Part shown: in pieces, positions 55,301 to 64,000 of the stretch
Layout: every line of letters starts with the position of its first letter
Numbering within the stretch: position 1 is the stretch's first letter
NCBI GenBank assembly: GCA_009741485.1
Contig: VKON01000114.1
Location: 492,873-556,872 of the forward strand
Length of the DNA stretch: 64,000 nt
Direction of reading: 5' to 3'
Source of the DNA: Malurus cyaneus samueli
Taxonomy: Eukaryota; Chordata; Aves; Passeriformes; Maluridae
Made by a program: the position numbers and the translations under genes
The notes under the pieces: generated by a model
Databases searched by the model: none
What the model saw: the letters and a program-made list of their open reading frames with translations, nothing else
Told to the model about the DNA's origin: nothing

Positions 55301-58300
55301 TCCCCTTCCAGTCCCAGTGGGCGCTGTGACGGACCGTGTGGTGCTTTTCCATGCAGGATTCCCTTAGAGCTGTTGGAGGAATGCCGGCTCCCTGGGTAAC
55401 TGGTACCGTTTGCTCATCGGGTTGGGATCTCTGGTTACAGGAGCTGCGCCGGGGCCACCGCTGCCAAGTCACCCTCTGCTCCAGGATGTTCCCTGGCTTC
55501 TCCAGAGCCACGTTAACATGGGAATTCATATCCCTGTCTCAGGCTTCTCTAGGGCTTGTTTGTCTGACCCATCCCTTCTCTGGAGACAGATGCTGCCTTT
55601 GGAACTTCGGTGGAAGTTCCAAAGCCTCTTCTGAGGAGTGAAGCTAAAAATAGACATTTTTGGGGTCCTTCTTAAAGCAGTGGTGATGCCTCTTGCAGTC
55701 ATCCCTATTCCTTCTCCTGATTCCTTTCTAGCTTGTGACTGCTTCCATGCAGTGCCCCTGGTCAGGGGGATGGACACAGGGATCCCCATGTCCCCAGGTT
55801 GAAGTTATACTCCCATGGGACCCCTGGGCTGAGGAGCCGTGGTCGCTGAGGGCTGACCTGAGTTTTGATGTAGCTGCTGCCTCTGGAGTAAATCCAGAGC
55901 TGTTACCCCTTTCCGGTGCTTTCCAGCTAGTTCTTCTGGAAAGCCATGATTTACAGAACCTGGAATGACATCATGGCCCATTTGTTTGGGAAACATTCTC
56001 AGATTTAACACTTTGTGCTGTAGCAGTGGTTCTGCTGTAACTGCAGAGTACTGGAGCAGCCTGAGCCCATGCTGTCCTTCATGGAGTCGAGCGCAGTCCG
56101 TGGAGGAGCTGTCACCCAGCCACCCACACTGCTCTGTCCCTGGGGTGCAGGACATAGTGGGACTTAACAGAGGGGGTGACAGGCATGCCGGGTCAGGGTG
56201 GCATGTCCCGGTCCCTCTGGGCTGAGAGGCTGCAGGCAGTCCCGAGCAGTGTTTCCCAAGAGCCACAGGGCTGCAGCCACCCGGTGCCGCTCCCCAAGGG
56301 CGGCTCTTGACTCTGCCCTTTCTCCTGGCAGTTTCAGATTGGAGAGCTGGCAAATACTCTGACTAGTAAATTGGAGTTCCTGGGCATCAACAGACAATCT
56401 ATCTCCAACTTCCACATGTTGCTGTTGCAGACAGAGGTAACCGAGCCTTCGCCCCTCGCTCCGGCCTTGTGTTCTGGAGCGGATCGGATGCAATCCGCCG
56501 TCCGAGCGCCGGTGCTGCGTGAGCCACGTGGTGCCTCGCCACGCAGGGCCCTCCCTTCTTCAGCGGGGGGAGAGCGTGGCTGGTGCGGAGGCGGGGTGTC
56601 TTCCTCCTGGCCCCCTGTGTCCCGTGCCGGAAGGGAGCCTCCTGATCCTCGAGTCCCGTCCCCCCCGGGGCTGCTGGCAGCCCACCTCACCGGCTTCCCC
56701 CGGTTCTTGCCCTCTAGACCCGCATTGCAGACTGGCGAGAAGGTGCTCTCAATGGAAACTACCTCAAACGCAAACTCCAAGACGCAGCCGAACAGCTTAA
56801 ACAATACGAAATAAACGCCACCCCTAAAGGCTGGTCCTGCCACTGGGACAGGTACGCGCTCTCCTCCTTTCTCACCTTTCATCTCTGACATCTCAGACAT
56901 GATTTGTGACCATCAACCACCTGACGACGCTGGCGCCGTCCCTCTGGCAGACTGAGAGCGGCTTCTGTTAGTGCTGGGCAGGCAGAGAAACATCCAGCAC
57001 TCGCAGAGTTTGGGCTGGCCGCCAAACTGGAGGATCCAAACGGAGTGCCCAGTGCTTTGCGACGGAGCCGATTCCCTGACGGACAGAGCTGGTTGTCCCT
57101 CGCGAGTGTCCAGCACTGTTGAGGGCGGGCCTGGGGGGTCGCGCATGCGAGAGCTCTGTGAACTTTGCAGGATCTCTGGATCAGCTCTTCTGACCAACAG
57201 CTCTTCCAAAGGACAAACTTCACCTCACCGAAGGAATGAAGAACAAGATTTCTGTCTCCTGCCAGCAGGTCAGACCCAAACATTTCTTTGTCTATTTGGC
57301 TTTCTTGATTAATTTTCCTTTGTTTGAAATCTTTGCTCTTTTGTTTTTCAGCTCCCAGATCCGCTCCCTCTCTCTAGCATTCACTGTGTGTTTGACACCA
57401 AGAATATCATAAAAAACTCTGCGCACCACGGGGTAGGGGGGCAGCCGCTTCCCTCCATTGGGCTGTTCCCCGGTGCCTCTTCTCGGAGGGCGACTTTCAG
57501 CCAAGGCCATACTGAAAGTCCCGATGTTAGCGAGACGTCACCGGCGTTCCTGGCACCCCCTCTCCCTCGGAGTGGGAGGCTCAGGGCGACGTTCCCGCAG
57601 CCAGCAATAGCAAATAGCTTTGAGCGAGTCGGCTCGGGCCTCTCCTGCCTCTGTCCTCAAAGTTGTTTGTTGCGTGTGGGAGAGCGGCAGCCCCGCTGCA
57701 CGAGGGTCTCCCCTGCGAGAGCGCACTGCTGTCGTGGGCAGGCCCACCTCGGAGTGTCAGGGGCGGAGAAGAGAAGCTGAAGCCTCCTTCTCTTTCTTGT
57801 GATCTAGGGAGCATAGACGCTATTTCTATGTTAACGAGCGCTCGGGAGAGTCACAGTGGGAGTTCCCCGACGGGGAGGACGAAGAGGAGGGACAGCGAAG
57901 CACCGACAGAAAACCTGATGGTCCTCCAAAGCCACCTCCCAAAGACAAAGGAGAGCATGCCGAGGAGCCCACTGAGCGTCCCGCAGGTACGGATGGGGGT
58001 GCAGGAGGTTGCTGGCAGTGGGGGGTCCTAACCCCGGAAAGGGGTGTGGGGGGCCAGGGCAGTTTGTGGGCAGGAGCAGGCAGCACTGTGTAGGCCGGCT
58101 GTTCAAGCCCATGTCAATGTGTATTCTTCAGGCTCCCTTTGTAAAGAATCCTTCTCAGGCCAAGTTCCTGCTACGTCTCTCATGCCGCTCACTCCATTTT
58201 GGACTCTGCTTCAGTCCTCCGTCCCTGTCCTCCAACCTCCCTTACCTTTGGAAATGCCTCCGCCGCCTCCGCCTCCCCCAGACTCCCCCCGCCACCTCCA

Positions 58301-59515
58301 CCGCCACCCCCACCGCCCGGAGAAGATGGGGAGATTCAGGAAGTGGAGATGGAAGATGAAGGGGGTGAGGAGCCACCTGCCCCAGGAACTGAGGAAGATG
58401 CTCCCCTGAAGTCCCTGGTGCGCCCTGCTGCCAGCAGCAGCCAGGTGAGAGGTGAAACCAGGGCTCCGCTGATCTCAGAGTGTGAGAGTCTGGGAAAGGG
58501 CTGTATAAGGATGCTCCTGGCTCAGCACTCACCTCGGCATTCTCTTCCCAGGCCGCTGTTGATCAAAGCCCAGCTCCGCTGCTCTCGGCCAAGCCGCAGA
58601 AGAGGAAAGCCGTGGAGATGAGCCCGGGGCTGATGCAGCGCACAGCCACTATTGGCAGCTGCCCCGTCATCTACAGCCAGCCCCTGATGGCCACGGGCAA
58701 GTACCAGCCGTCGGCCGTGCCCTTGGCCTCCCTGAGGCCGCGCCAGCGCCTCCAGAGCGAGATCCAGGGGCGTCCCAACCTCCGCATGGCTCCAGGCCAT
58801 GCTGGCTCTCAGCCCACGGCACTGGGGCTGCAGTCTGGCTACCTGGGTGTGACAGGACCTGCCACACCTTCCGTGATGGGATACTCAGAGTGCGCTGTGC
58901 CCATCAGCCCGGCCACCACGGCCACCACGCAGCCGGCCCCGGCACGGGAGCCCTGCCGCCACGGGCGCTGCCGCCGAGCACCGCCACCCCCACCACCCCC
59001 ACAGACGCCCCGCCGCCCCCCCAAGGACCGCCGCCACCGGAGAAGGAGAAGCCGAGGAAAGGGCGCAAGGACAAGGTAGGCCGGACGGGCGGTGCCTTGC
59101 TGGAACCATTCCCACTCCTCCCTTTCAGCTGCACCTCACCTCAGTTCTATTTGTGTCACAGGGGAAGAAGGGCAAGACGAAGATGCCATCACTGGTGAAG
59201 AAGTGGCAGAGTATCCAGCGGGAGCTGGATGAGGAGGAGAATTCCAGCTCCAGTGAGGAGGACCGGGAGACCACAGCCCAGCGGCGCATCGAGGAGTGGA
59301 AGCAGCAGCAGCTGATGAGGTACAGACCCTATGGCTGGTGCTAGGACACTTCCTCATGCCCTGTAAAGGTGGGGGATCCACGGGAGGGCCAGCTGGTTGC
59401 TGACATCTCGCTTTATCCCTGCAGTGGCATGGCAGAGAGGAACGCCAACTTCGAGGCGCTGCCAGAAGACTGGCGTGCGCGGCTGAAGCGGAGGAAAACC
59501 ACCTCAAGCACATGA
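49322..59515 (+). CDS. FNBP4: FNBP4, formin-binding protein 4 (two WW domains)
   Basis: FNBP4 is a largely disordered nuclear protein whose WW domains bind proline-rich formin FH1 regions. Exons: 49322-49442, 49602-49682, 50535-50671, 50802-51003, 51093-51243, 51321-51441, 51600-51938, 52026-52236, 54124-54242, 56332-56436, 56718-56851, 57808-57986, 58132-58444, 58552-59075, 59162-59319, 59425-59515. WW1 lies in [20 protein letters not shown] through [10 protein letters not shown]2 is split over exons 11-12 ([26 protein letters not shown]). Other conserved parts are [28 protein letters not shown] [31 protein letters not shown] and [20 protein letters not shown]. After two single-base losses in exons 13 and 14 are allowed for, the CDS is 995 codons plus TGA. 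The start MGKKARA sits in an ideal context. NUP160 lies directly upstream, AGBL2 downstream, as in mammals. Confidence 0.96.
49800..50210 (+). repeat. Degenerate ~30-40-base repeat in FNBP4 intron 2
   Basis: Words of the type 'TTTTGATCCTAAATGT', 'TTTTTGTCCTAAATTT' and 'TTTTGGTCCTAAAAGT' recur about ten times over 400 bases. The sequence is T-rich and unlike the GC-rich exons on either side. Confidence 0.7.
52237..54123 (+). other. FNBP4 intron 8
   Basis: 1.9 kb intron. Apart from the CR1 at 52,866-53,150 I see no exon, RNA gene or other recognisable element. Confidence 0.5.
52866..53150 (-). mobile_element. CR1 fragment (antisense), ~285 bases
   Basis: 'GTCATTCAGGTTGGAAATGC', 'CTGCCAAGGGCCACCACTAA', 'GCCTGGGCAGCCTGTTCCAG', 'TTTTTTCCCAATATCCAAC' and 'AACTTAAGGCTGTTTCCTCT' are in antisense CR1 order. 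Confidence 0.85.
54243..56331 (+). other. FNBP4 intron 9
   Basis: 2.1 kb intron with several short open frames on both strands, none with recognisable homology or conserved splice context. I see no repeat family here that I can name. Confidence 0.45.
58285..58290 (+). other. FNBP4: FNBP4 exon 13 frameshift in a C run
   Basis: Up to [14 protein letters not shown] the frame is conserved. The family sequence then continues as polyproline, [15 protein letters not shown] and [11 protein letters not shown] in the +1-shifted frame. One more C in this six-C run joins the two. It is most likely an assembly or sequencing loss. Confidence 0.85.
58946..58948 (+). other. FNBP4: FNBP4 exon 14 frameshift in a G run
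   Basis: The frame reads TTQPAPAR and then becomes arginine-rich nonsense. The conserved continuation [10 protein letters not shown] through [16 protein letters not shown] is in the frame one base away, and one extra G here restores it. Both FNBP4 shifts together bring the CDS to a multiple of three. Confidence 0.85.
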
Positions 59516-59529
59516 GTGCTGCGCACAGC

Positions 59530-59552
59530 TTTTTTTTTTTTTTTTTTTTTTT
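59530..59552 (+). repeat. T23 homopolymer in the FNBP4 3' UTR
   Basis: Twenty-three consecutive T, 15 bases after the FNBP4 stop and about 30 bases before the poly(A) signal. Its length is unlikely to be exact. Confidence 0.85.
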
Positions 59553-59580
59553 ACAGATGTACAGTCCCTTGACATTGTCC

Positions 59581-59586
59581 AATAAA
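59581..59586 (+). terminator. FNBP4: FNBP4 poly(A) signal
   Basis: AATAAA 66 bases after the stop codon, giving a very short 3' UTR that also contains the T23 tract. Confidence 0.85.
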
Positions 59587-59699
59587 TTGTATCAGTTTGG
59601 GAAGTGCTGTCTTGGTTCTGCTGACGGCAGGTGGTTGATGGAAATAGGGAGCACAAGAGACTCTCTGTGATCCATGAGAGCTTGGGTAGGGAGTGTGGA

Positions 59700-60440
59700 T
59701 TGTGGAGGGCAGGAAGGCTCTGCAGAGGGATCTGGACAGGCTGGATTGATGGGCCAAGGCTAAAGGTGTGAGGGTGAAGAAGGCCAGCTCCTACGCTTGG
59801 ATCACACTAACCCTGTGGAATGCTCCAGGCTTGGAAAAGAGTGGCTGGAAAAGGCCCTGGGGGTGGTGGTGAGAGCGGCTGAACATGAGCTCAGGGATTC
59901 TCAAGTGGGCAAGAAACTGATGGCACCTGGGCTGTCCCAGCACTAAGGTGGCCACAGACCTGGACCACTGTCTGTCCCCTTTTGTGGCACTGCTGAACCA
60001 CCTCCAGTCCTGGGGGCAGTTCTGCACCCCTCATGGCAAGAGAGGCACTGAGAGGCTGTCCAGAGAAGAGAAAGCAGCAGGGGGACGGGTCTGGAGCACC
60101 AGGAGGAGCTGGGGGAGCTCATGCTGGAGAAGAGGAGCTCAGGGGGGTCCTGCCTCTCTCTCCTCAACTCCCTGACAGTTGGGTGCAGCCCCCTGATGGG
60201 TGGTTTGGCTTCTGCTCCCAGGGAACAAGGGACAGGACAAGAGGAAATAGTCTCAAGCTCTGCCAGGGGAAATTCAGGTTGGACAGGAGGAGGAATTGTC
60301 ATGGAAAGTGGTGTCAGGCATTGGAAGGGGCTGCCCAGGGAGGTGGTGGAGTCCCCATTCTCTGGACTGGGTGACAATATGGGCATCGGACACAGATTGT
60401 ACTCAATGATCCTGGAGCTCTTACCCAACCTTAATGAGTC
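59700..60440 (+). mobile_element. CR1 retroposon, ~740 bases (longest in the window)
   Basis: Sense CR1 order over the whole FNBP4-AGBL2 gap: 'GAGGGATCTGGACAGGCTGG', 'GAGTGGCTGGAAAAGGCCCT', 'GCGGCTGAACATGAGCTCAG', 'GGGAACAAGGGACAGGACAA', 'GAAATTCAGGTTGGACAGG', ending near 'ACCCAACCTTAATGAGTCTG'. It includes part of the 3' end of ORF2, but is heavily truncated and non-coding. Confidence 0.88.
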
Positions 60441-60574
60441 TGTGAAATCCCTCTGGCTCTCTTCCCAGTTCTGCTCCAGGACCGCCCCGTCCCTCCCTGT
60501 AGCTCAGCAACCGCGTCCTGGCCCAGCCCCGGCACTGCCGCTGCTGTTCGGGGTCTCCCGGGGCTCTGGCAGCC
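60441..60574 (+). promoter_or_regulatory. AGBL2: AGBL2 promoter/5' UTR region
   Basis: Only ~130 bases separate the CR1 end from the AGBL2 start codon, so the promoter is compact or partly overlaps the CR1. 'GTAGCTCAGCAACCG' at about 60,500-60,515 resembles an RFX X-box half (GTNRCC...GYAAC), as expected for a ciliary gene. This is a suggestion only. Confidence 0.3.
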
Positions 60575-63500
60575 ATGGAGCCCGCGGGGCGCTGCGCTGC
60601 CCAGGGAGGGGAAGGCGCTCCGGTGGGGTTTGGTGGGGGGCAGACTCTGAAGCCATATGACAGCTTCATCCGCACCCACCTGCGCTTCTACGGCTACTTC
60701 CGAGGTGAGCCGTGGCCGCGTCACTGTGTCCCCTCCTGTCCCTGTCTGTGTCCCCTCCTGTCCCCTGGCTGCAGCGCTGCTCTCCCCAAGGCCAGAAGAC
60801 GGGCAGGGAAGAGACTGCCATGTCCCCGGGGGACCCCTCCGGGCAGCATCCCAAGGCATCCACCCGGGGCAGTACCGGCCCTGGCTGGCAGCGAGGTCCT
60901 GGGCATGAGCCAAACCGTGAGTGAGACCCCGCAGCCCCTCAGAGCCCCCCAGCACTGCATCCTCCCAGCAGGGCGAGTGTGGTGGGAGGCCTCCCCCTGT
61001 CCCTGCCTTGCTTTTGGGGGATGCTCCTCCTCACCACACTGGAGACCCCCAGCTCTTCCCAATGCTCTTGCAGCCCCCGGGGCACTAGAGCAAACACCCC
61101 ACCGGGGCAGACCGGCTCCCTCAGGGCAGCCCTGGAGGTCTCCAGGAGAACCACGGGCTCTCTTCTCGCTCCCCGCTCCCCGATGGCCTGTGGAGTGTGA
61201 AGTCATCCAGGAGATAATCGAGCACATTGGTGAGGAAATGCTTCAGCTGTTCTCCCCGCCTCGCCCCTGTGCCAGACCCCTGCTGTGCCCATGGCATTTG
61301 TCTCTGTGACCCCCTCCACCTCTCCCAGAGTGGGTCCCCCCCGAACCAGAGCCCTTCTGCCCGGCCACAGACCCAGAGCAGGCTCCAGACACTCTCAGCG
61401 AGGAGCTGGGCACCGTCGTCTACCACTCCAGCCCAGGTACCAGGGCACGGGCAGCATCCTCTTGCTCTCCCCAGGCCCCCACCACTGTCCCTGCTCCCCC
61501 CCACAGCACTCCAAGGCTCCTGCTTCACCCGTGCTCGGGTCGGGGGGGCCCCGGGGCCTCTCTCCTCACCGGCAGCTCCCTTGGAGGGTCCCCAGGACAC
61601 CACGCTGCTCTTCGAGTCCCGCTTTGAGAGCGGGAACCTCCAGAAGGCCATCAAGGTGTAAGAGAGGGGCCGGAGGGCACAGTGGGACAGTGTTGGGCCG
61701 GGATCCAGAGCGCAGCCCTTCCCTCCACACAGGGGTACCTACGAGTACGTGCTGATGCTGCGACCGGACCTGTACACGGCCAAGCACACCCAGTGGTTCT
61801 ACTTTCGTGTCCAAAACACCCGTCGGGAGCCACTCTATCGTTTCACCATCGTCAACATGGCCAAGCCCAAGAGCCTCTATGGCCAGGGCCTGCAACCTCT
61901 GCTCTATTCCCAGCGGGATGCCCGGAGCCACGGCATTGGCTGGCGCCGGGTCGGGACCGACATTCGCTACTCCCGTGGCGGTGTGGGGGAGCAGCCGGTG
62001 TTCCGGCTCAGCTGGACGGTGCGCTTCCCACACGACAGCGACACGTGCTTCTTCGCCGCCTGCTACCCCTACACCTACTCGGACCTGCAGCGCTACCTGC
62101 GGGCGCTGGCGGCCGACCCGGTGCGCTCACGGTACTGCACAGTGCAGACGCTGTGCCACAGCCTGGCCGGCAACGCTGTGTACCTGCTGACCGTCACCGG
62201 CCCTGGCGGCACAGCCGGCAAGAGGGTGGTGGTGGTGAGCGCCCGTGTGCACCCCAGCGAAAGCGGCGGCTCCTGGGCCATGAGGGGATTCCTTGATTTC
62301 CTGCTGAGTGCCCACGCGGACGCACAGCTCCTGCGGCGCCTCTTCGTCTTCAAGGTGGTGCCGATGCTCAACCCCGACGGGGTGGTGGTGGGCAACTCCC
62401 GCTGCTCCCTGGCGGGACGGGATCCCAACAGGGCCTATGGGATGGTGCTTCCTGGCCGCTTCCCTGGCGTGTGGCACCTGCGGGCCATGGTCCAGAGGTG
62501 AGGCGGGCGCGGGGAACTGGAGGGACAGGGCTGCTCCTGCGGCGGTGCCAGTGGCCATATCCTGATGCACGCAGGGTGCTGGCGGAGCGGGAGGTGCTGC
62601 TGTACTGTGACTTCCACGGGCACAGCCGCAAGAACAACGTCTTCATGTACGGCTGCGATGCCAGCGGGGATGGCTCCGGGACACGGCTGCGCCAGCGCCT
62701 GTTCCCCCTGATGCTGAGCAAAAACGCCCCTGACAAGGTGGGACACGGACACCTCAGAGCCACGGGTTGCGGTGACACCAGAAACGCAGCCACCGTGCCG
62801 CTTCCTGAGGGGTTTGGGACCCCGCTGATCCTGGGCCCCCCCAGTTCTCCTTCACCAGCTGCAAGTTCCAGGTGCAGAAGAGCAAAGAGAGGACGGGCCG
62901 GGTCTCCATGTGGCGCCTGGGCGTCTCCCAGAGCTACACGCTGGAGGTGGCTTTCAGTGGCTCCACGCTGGGTGAGGGGCTGCTGTGGCCACGAGGATGG
63001 TCCCAAGGGGGTGGTCCCAGGTTGGGGAGCTGCCCTTGTTTCCTTGTCCCTGTCCCCTCCAGGTGGGAGGAGCTTCCACTTCAGCGTGGAGGACCTCAAG
63101 TCGCTGGGCCGTCTCCTTTGTGACACTCTGCTCGATTTCTGTGACCCCGCGCCTGCCAAGGTGGGCTCAGACTCAGCCCAGGGTGTCCTAGTGCCACTGG
63201 ACTGTGGTGACACTGGTGCTGTCCCACAGCTCCAGCAGTGCCTGGCAGAGGCGGATGCGCTGCTGCGGCAGCAGATGGGCCACAAGCCAGGCTCTGGAGG
63301 CAGCTGGAGTGATGTGTCCCCCTCAGAGCTTGAATCCAGGTATGTCACCACCTGTGGCCCACATCATCCTATGTCACCTGTGGTGCCAGTGGGGGCTGCA
63401 GGTGGTTCTTTCCCTACACAGCACCAGTGGCTCTGACAGCTCCTTATCTGACGGGAATCCAGATGACTTCCACAGCCCAGATCTGCCAGTGAGTTCCCGT

Positions 63501-64000
63501 GTGCCACCAGTTTTGGGGTGCCAGGGTGGCACAAGGTGACAGAGGGTGCTGATGTCCTAGCAATTTTGCCATCTGGCACAACGGGAGCCACACAGGAGGA
63601 AGCGCCTGCAGAGACGGGGAGTGAGGAATACCCTGCGCCGGACAACCTGGAGCCACACCAGCATCCCAGTGAGCCTGGAGCCACTGCAGTGCATCTGAGG
63701 GGACAGTCCTGCAGGGACACTTGTCCCCAGTGCTGTCCCACCCCTCAAGTGGGTCTGACCCCTCTCCTGTGACCCCCTCCTCCTCCCAGGCCAGGACCCG
63801 CAGGTATCCAGCTCTTCCTGGTGTCCGGAGTGGAGGCAGCACTGCGGGAGAGAAGCCCAGAGCAAGCTCCAGTGTCACCTTTCCCAGGACAGCTGGAGCA
63901 GGGAATGGCCACTGTGCCACCATGGGAAGGCATCAGCTGGACAGTGGCACAAGCGCTGTGTCACACCGCCGGCCACCACTGAGCTCCCGCCACTGTGGTG
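60575..64000 (+). CDS. AGBL2: AGBL2 (cytosolic carboxypeptidase 2), tubulin deglutamylase; runs off the right edge
   Basis: AGBL2/CCP2 is an M14D zinc carboxypeptidase that removes glutamates from tubulin tails in cilia and centrioles. Exons: 60575-60704, 61074-61229, 61329-61436, 61507-61657, 61733-62497, 62575-62737, 62845-62971, 63063-63160, 63230-63339, 63422-63488, 63561-63668, 63790-64000+. They join in phase: 661 codons to 63668, then at least 70 more. The start reads MEPAGRCAA and soon YDSFIRTHLRFYGYFR; then PRWPVECEVIQ, TLLFESRFESGNLQKAIKV and TQWFYFRVQNTR (the CCP N-domain), followed by the peptidase domain and the tail GSWSDVSPSELES and SGSDSSLSDGN. The N-terminal 150 residues are shorter than in mammals. 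The last exon is still open at the window end. Confidence 0.94.
61733..62737 (+). CDS. AGBL2: AGBL2 N-domain and zinc-binding catalytic exons
   Basis: A 765-nt exon (61733-62497) plus the next exon carry the catalytic core. The zinc ligands are seen as ARVHPSESGGSW (His and Glu of the HxxE motif; the usual third residue is Gly, here Ser) and His in CDFHGHSRKNN. Substrate-binding motifs are MLNPDGVVVGNSRCSLAGRD and PNRAY. The catalytic Glu is in YTLEVAFSGSTLG in the following exon (62845-62971). All essential residues are present, so the enzyme should be active. Confidence 0.9.

Noticed and set aside
56852..57807. Possible snoRNA or extra exon in FNBP4 intron 11
   Set aside because: C/D-like words occur but without paired C, D and terminal stem; the open frames lack conservation.
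60775..60895. Candidate AGBL2 exon 2 (ALLSPRPEDGQGRDC...)
   Set aside because: Splice-like ends are present, but exon 1 (phase 1) joins 61074 directly in the conserved frame, while this segment leaves the wrong phase.
1..64000. A novel mobile, defence or biosynthetic system
   Set aside because: All substantial coding sequence is explained by five conserved vertebrate genes. The remaining structure is CR1 elements, minisatellites and assembly error.

Overview
This window is nuclear DNA from a vertebrate, almost certainly a bird. Intron-exon genes with GT-AG splice sites are present, and more than a dozen CR1 (chicken repeat 1) retroposon tails lie in the introns and intergenic gaps. The first ~25 kb is very GC-rich and full of minisatellites; the rest is more moderate. 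No prokaryotic, phage, CRISPR or defence-type system is visible.

Layout, left to right. (1) 1-8.2 kb, + strand: the 3' part of SPTB (beta-I spectrin), with the last spectrin repeats, an alternative read-through end, the PH-domain exons and the 3' UTR. (2) 8.6-21.0 kb, - strand: PLEKHG3, a Rho GEF with a DH-PH core, lying tail to tail with SPTB. (3) Inside PLEKHG3, at 12,395-12,419, is a 25-N assembly gap. To its right, about 12.65-19.83 kb, lies a second, indel-riddled copy of 5.89-12.39 kb. Between the gap and that copy is a short inverted copy of about 21.15-21.36 kb. I read this as a false duplication made of unpolished long-read sequence, so the real locus is about 7 kb shorter. (4) 24.7-48.5 kb, + strand: a complete NUP160 (35 coding exons, 1,392 residues once one missing base is allowed for), with a U12-type intron, a GC-AG intron and a triplicated splice donor. 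(5) 49.3-59.6 kb, + strand: a complete FNBP4 (16 coding exons, 995 residues, two apparent 1-base losses). (6) 60.6 kb to the window end, + strand: the 5' and catalytic part of AGBL2 (cytosolic carboxypeptidase 2), running off the edge.

SPTB/PLEKHG3 tail to tail matches the mammalian arrangement (human 14q23), and NUP160-FNBP4-AGBL2 matches human 11p11.2. The junction between these blocks, with PLEKHG3 and NUP160 head to head about 3.7 kb apart, is either a sauropsid or avian arrangement or a join that should be verified.

The genes do not form one pathway. SPTB builds the membrane skeleton, PLEKHG3 activates Rho-family GTPases, NUP160 is a Y-complex nuclear pore scaffold, FNBP4 is a WW-domain binder of formins, and AGBL2 trims glutamates from tubulin tails. 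The most informative observations are the assembly artefact, a recurring pattern of single-base losses or gains in GC-rich exons, and several splice-site oddities in NUP160.
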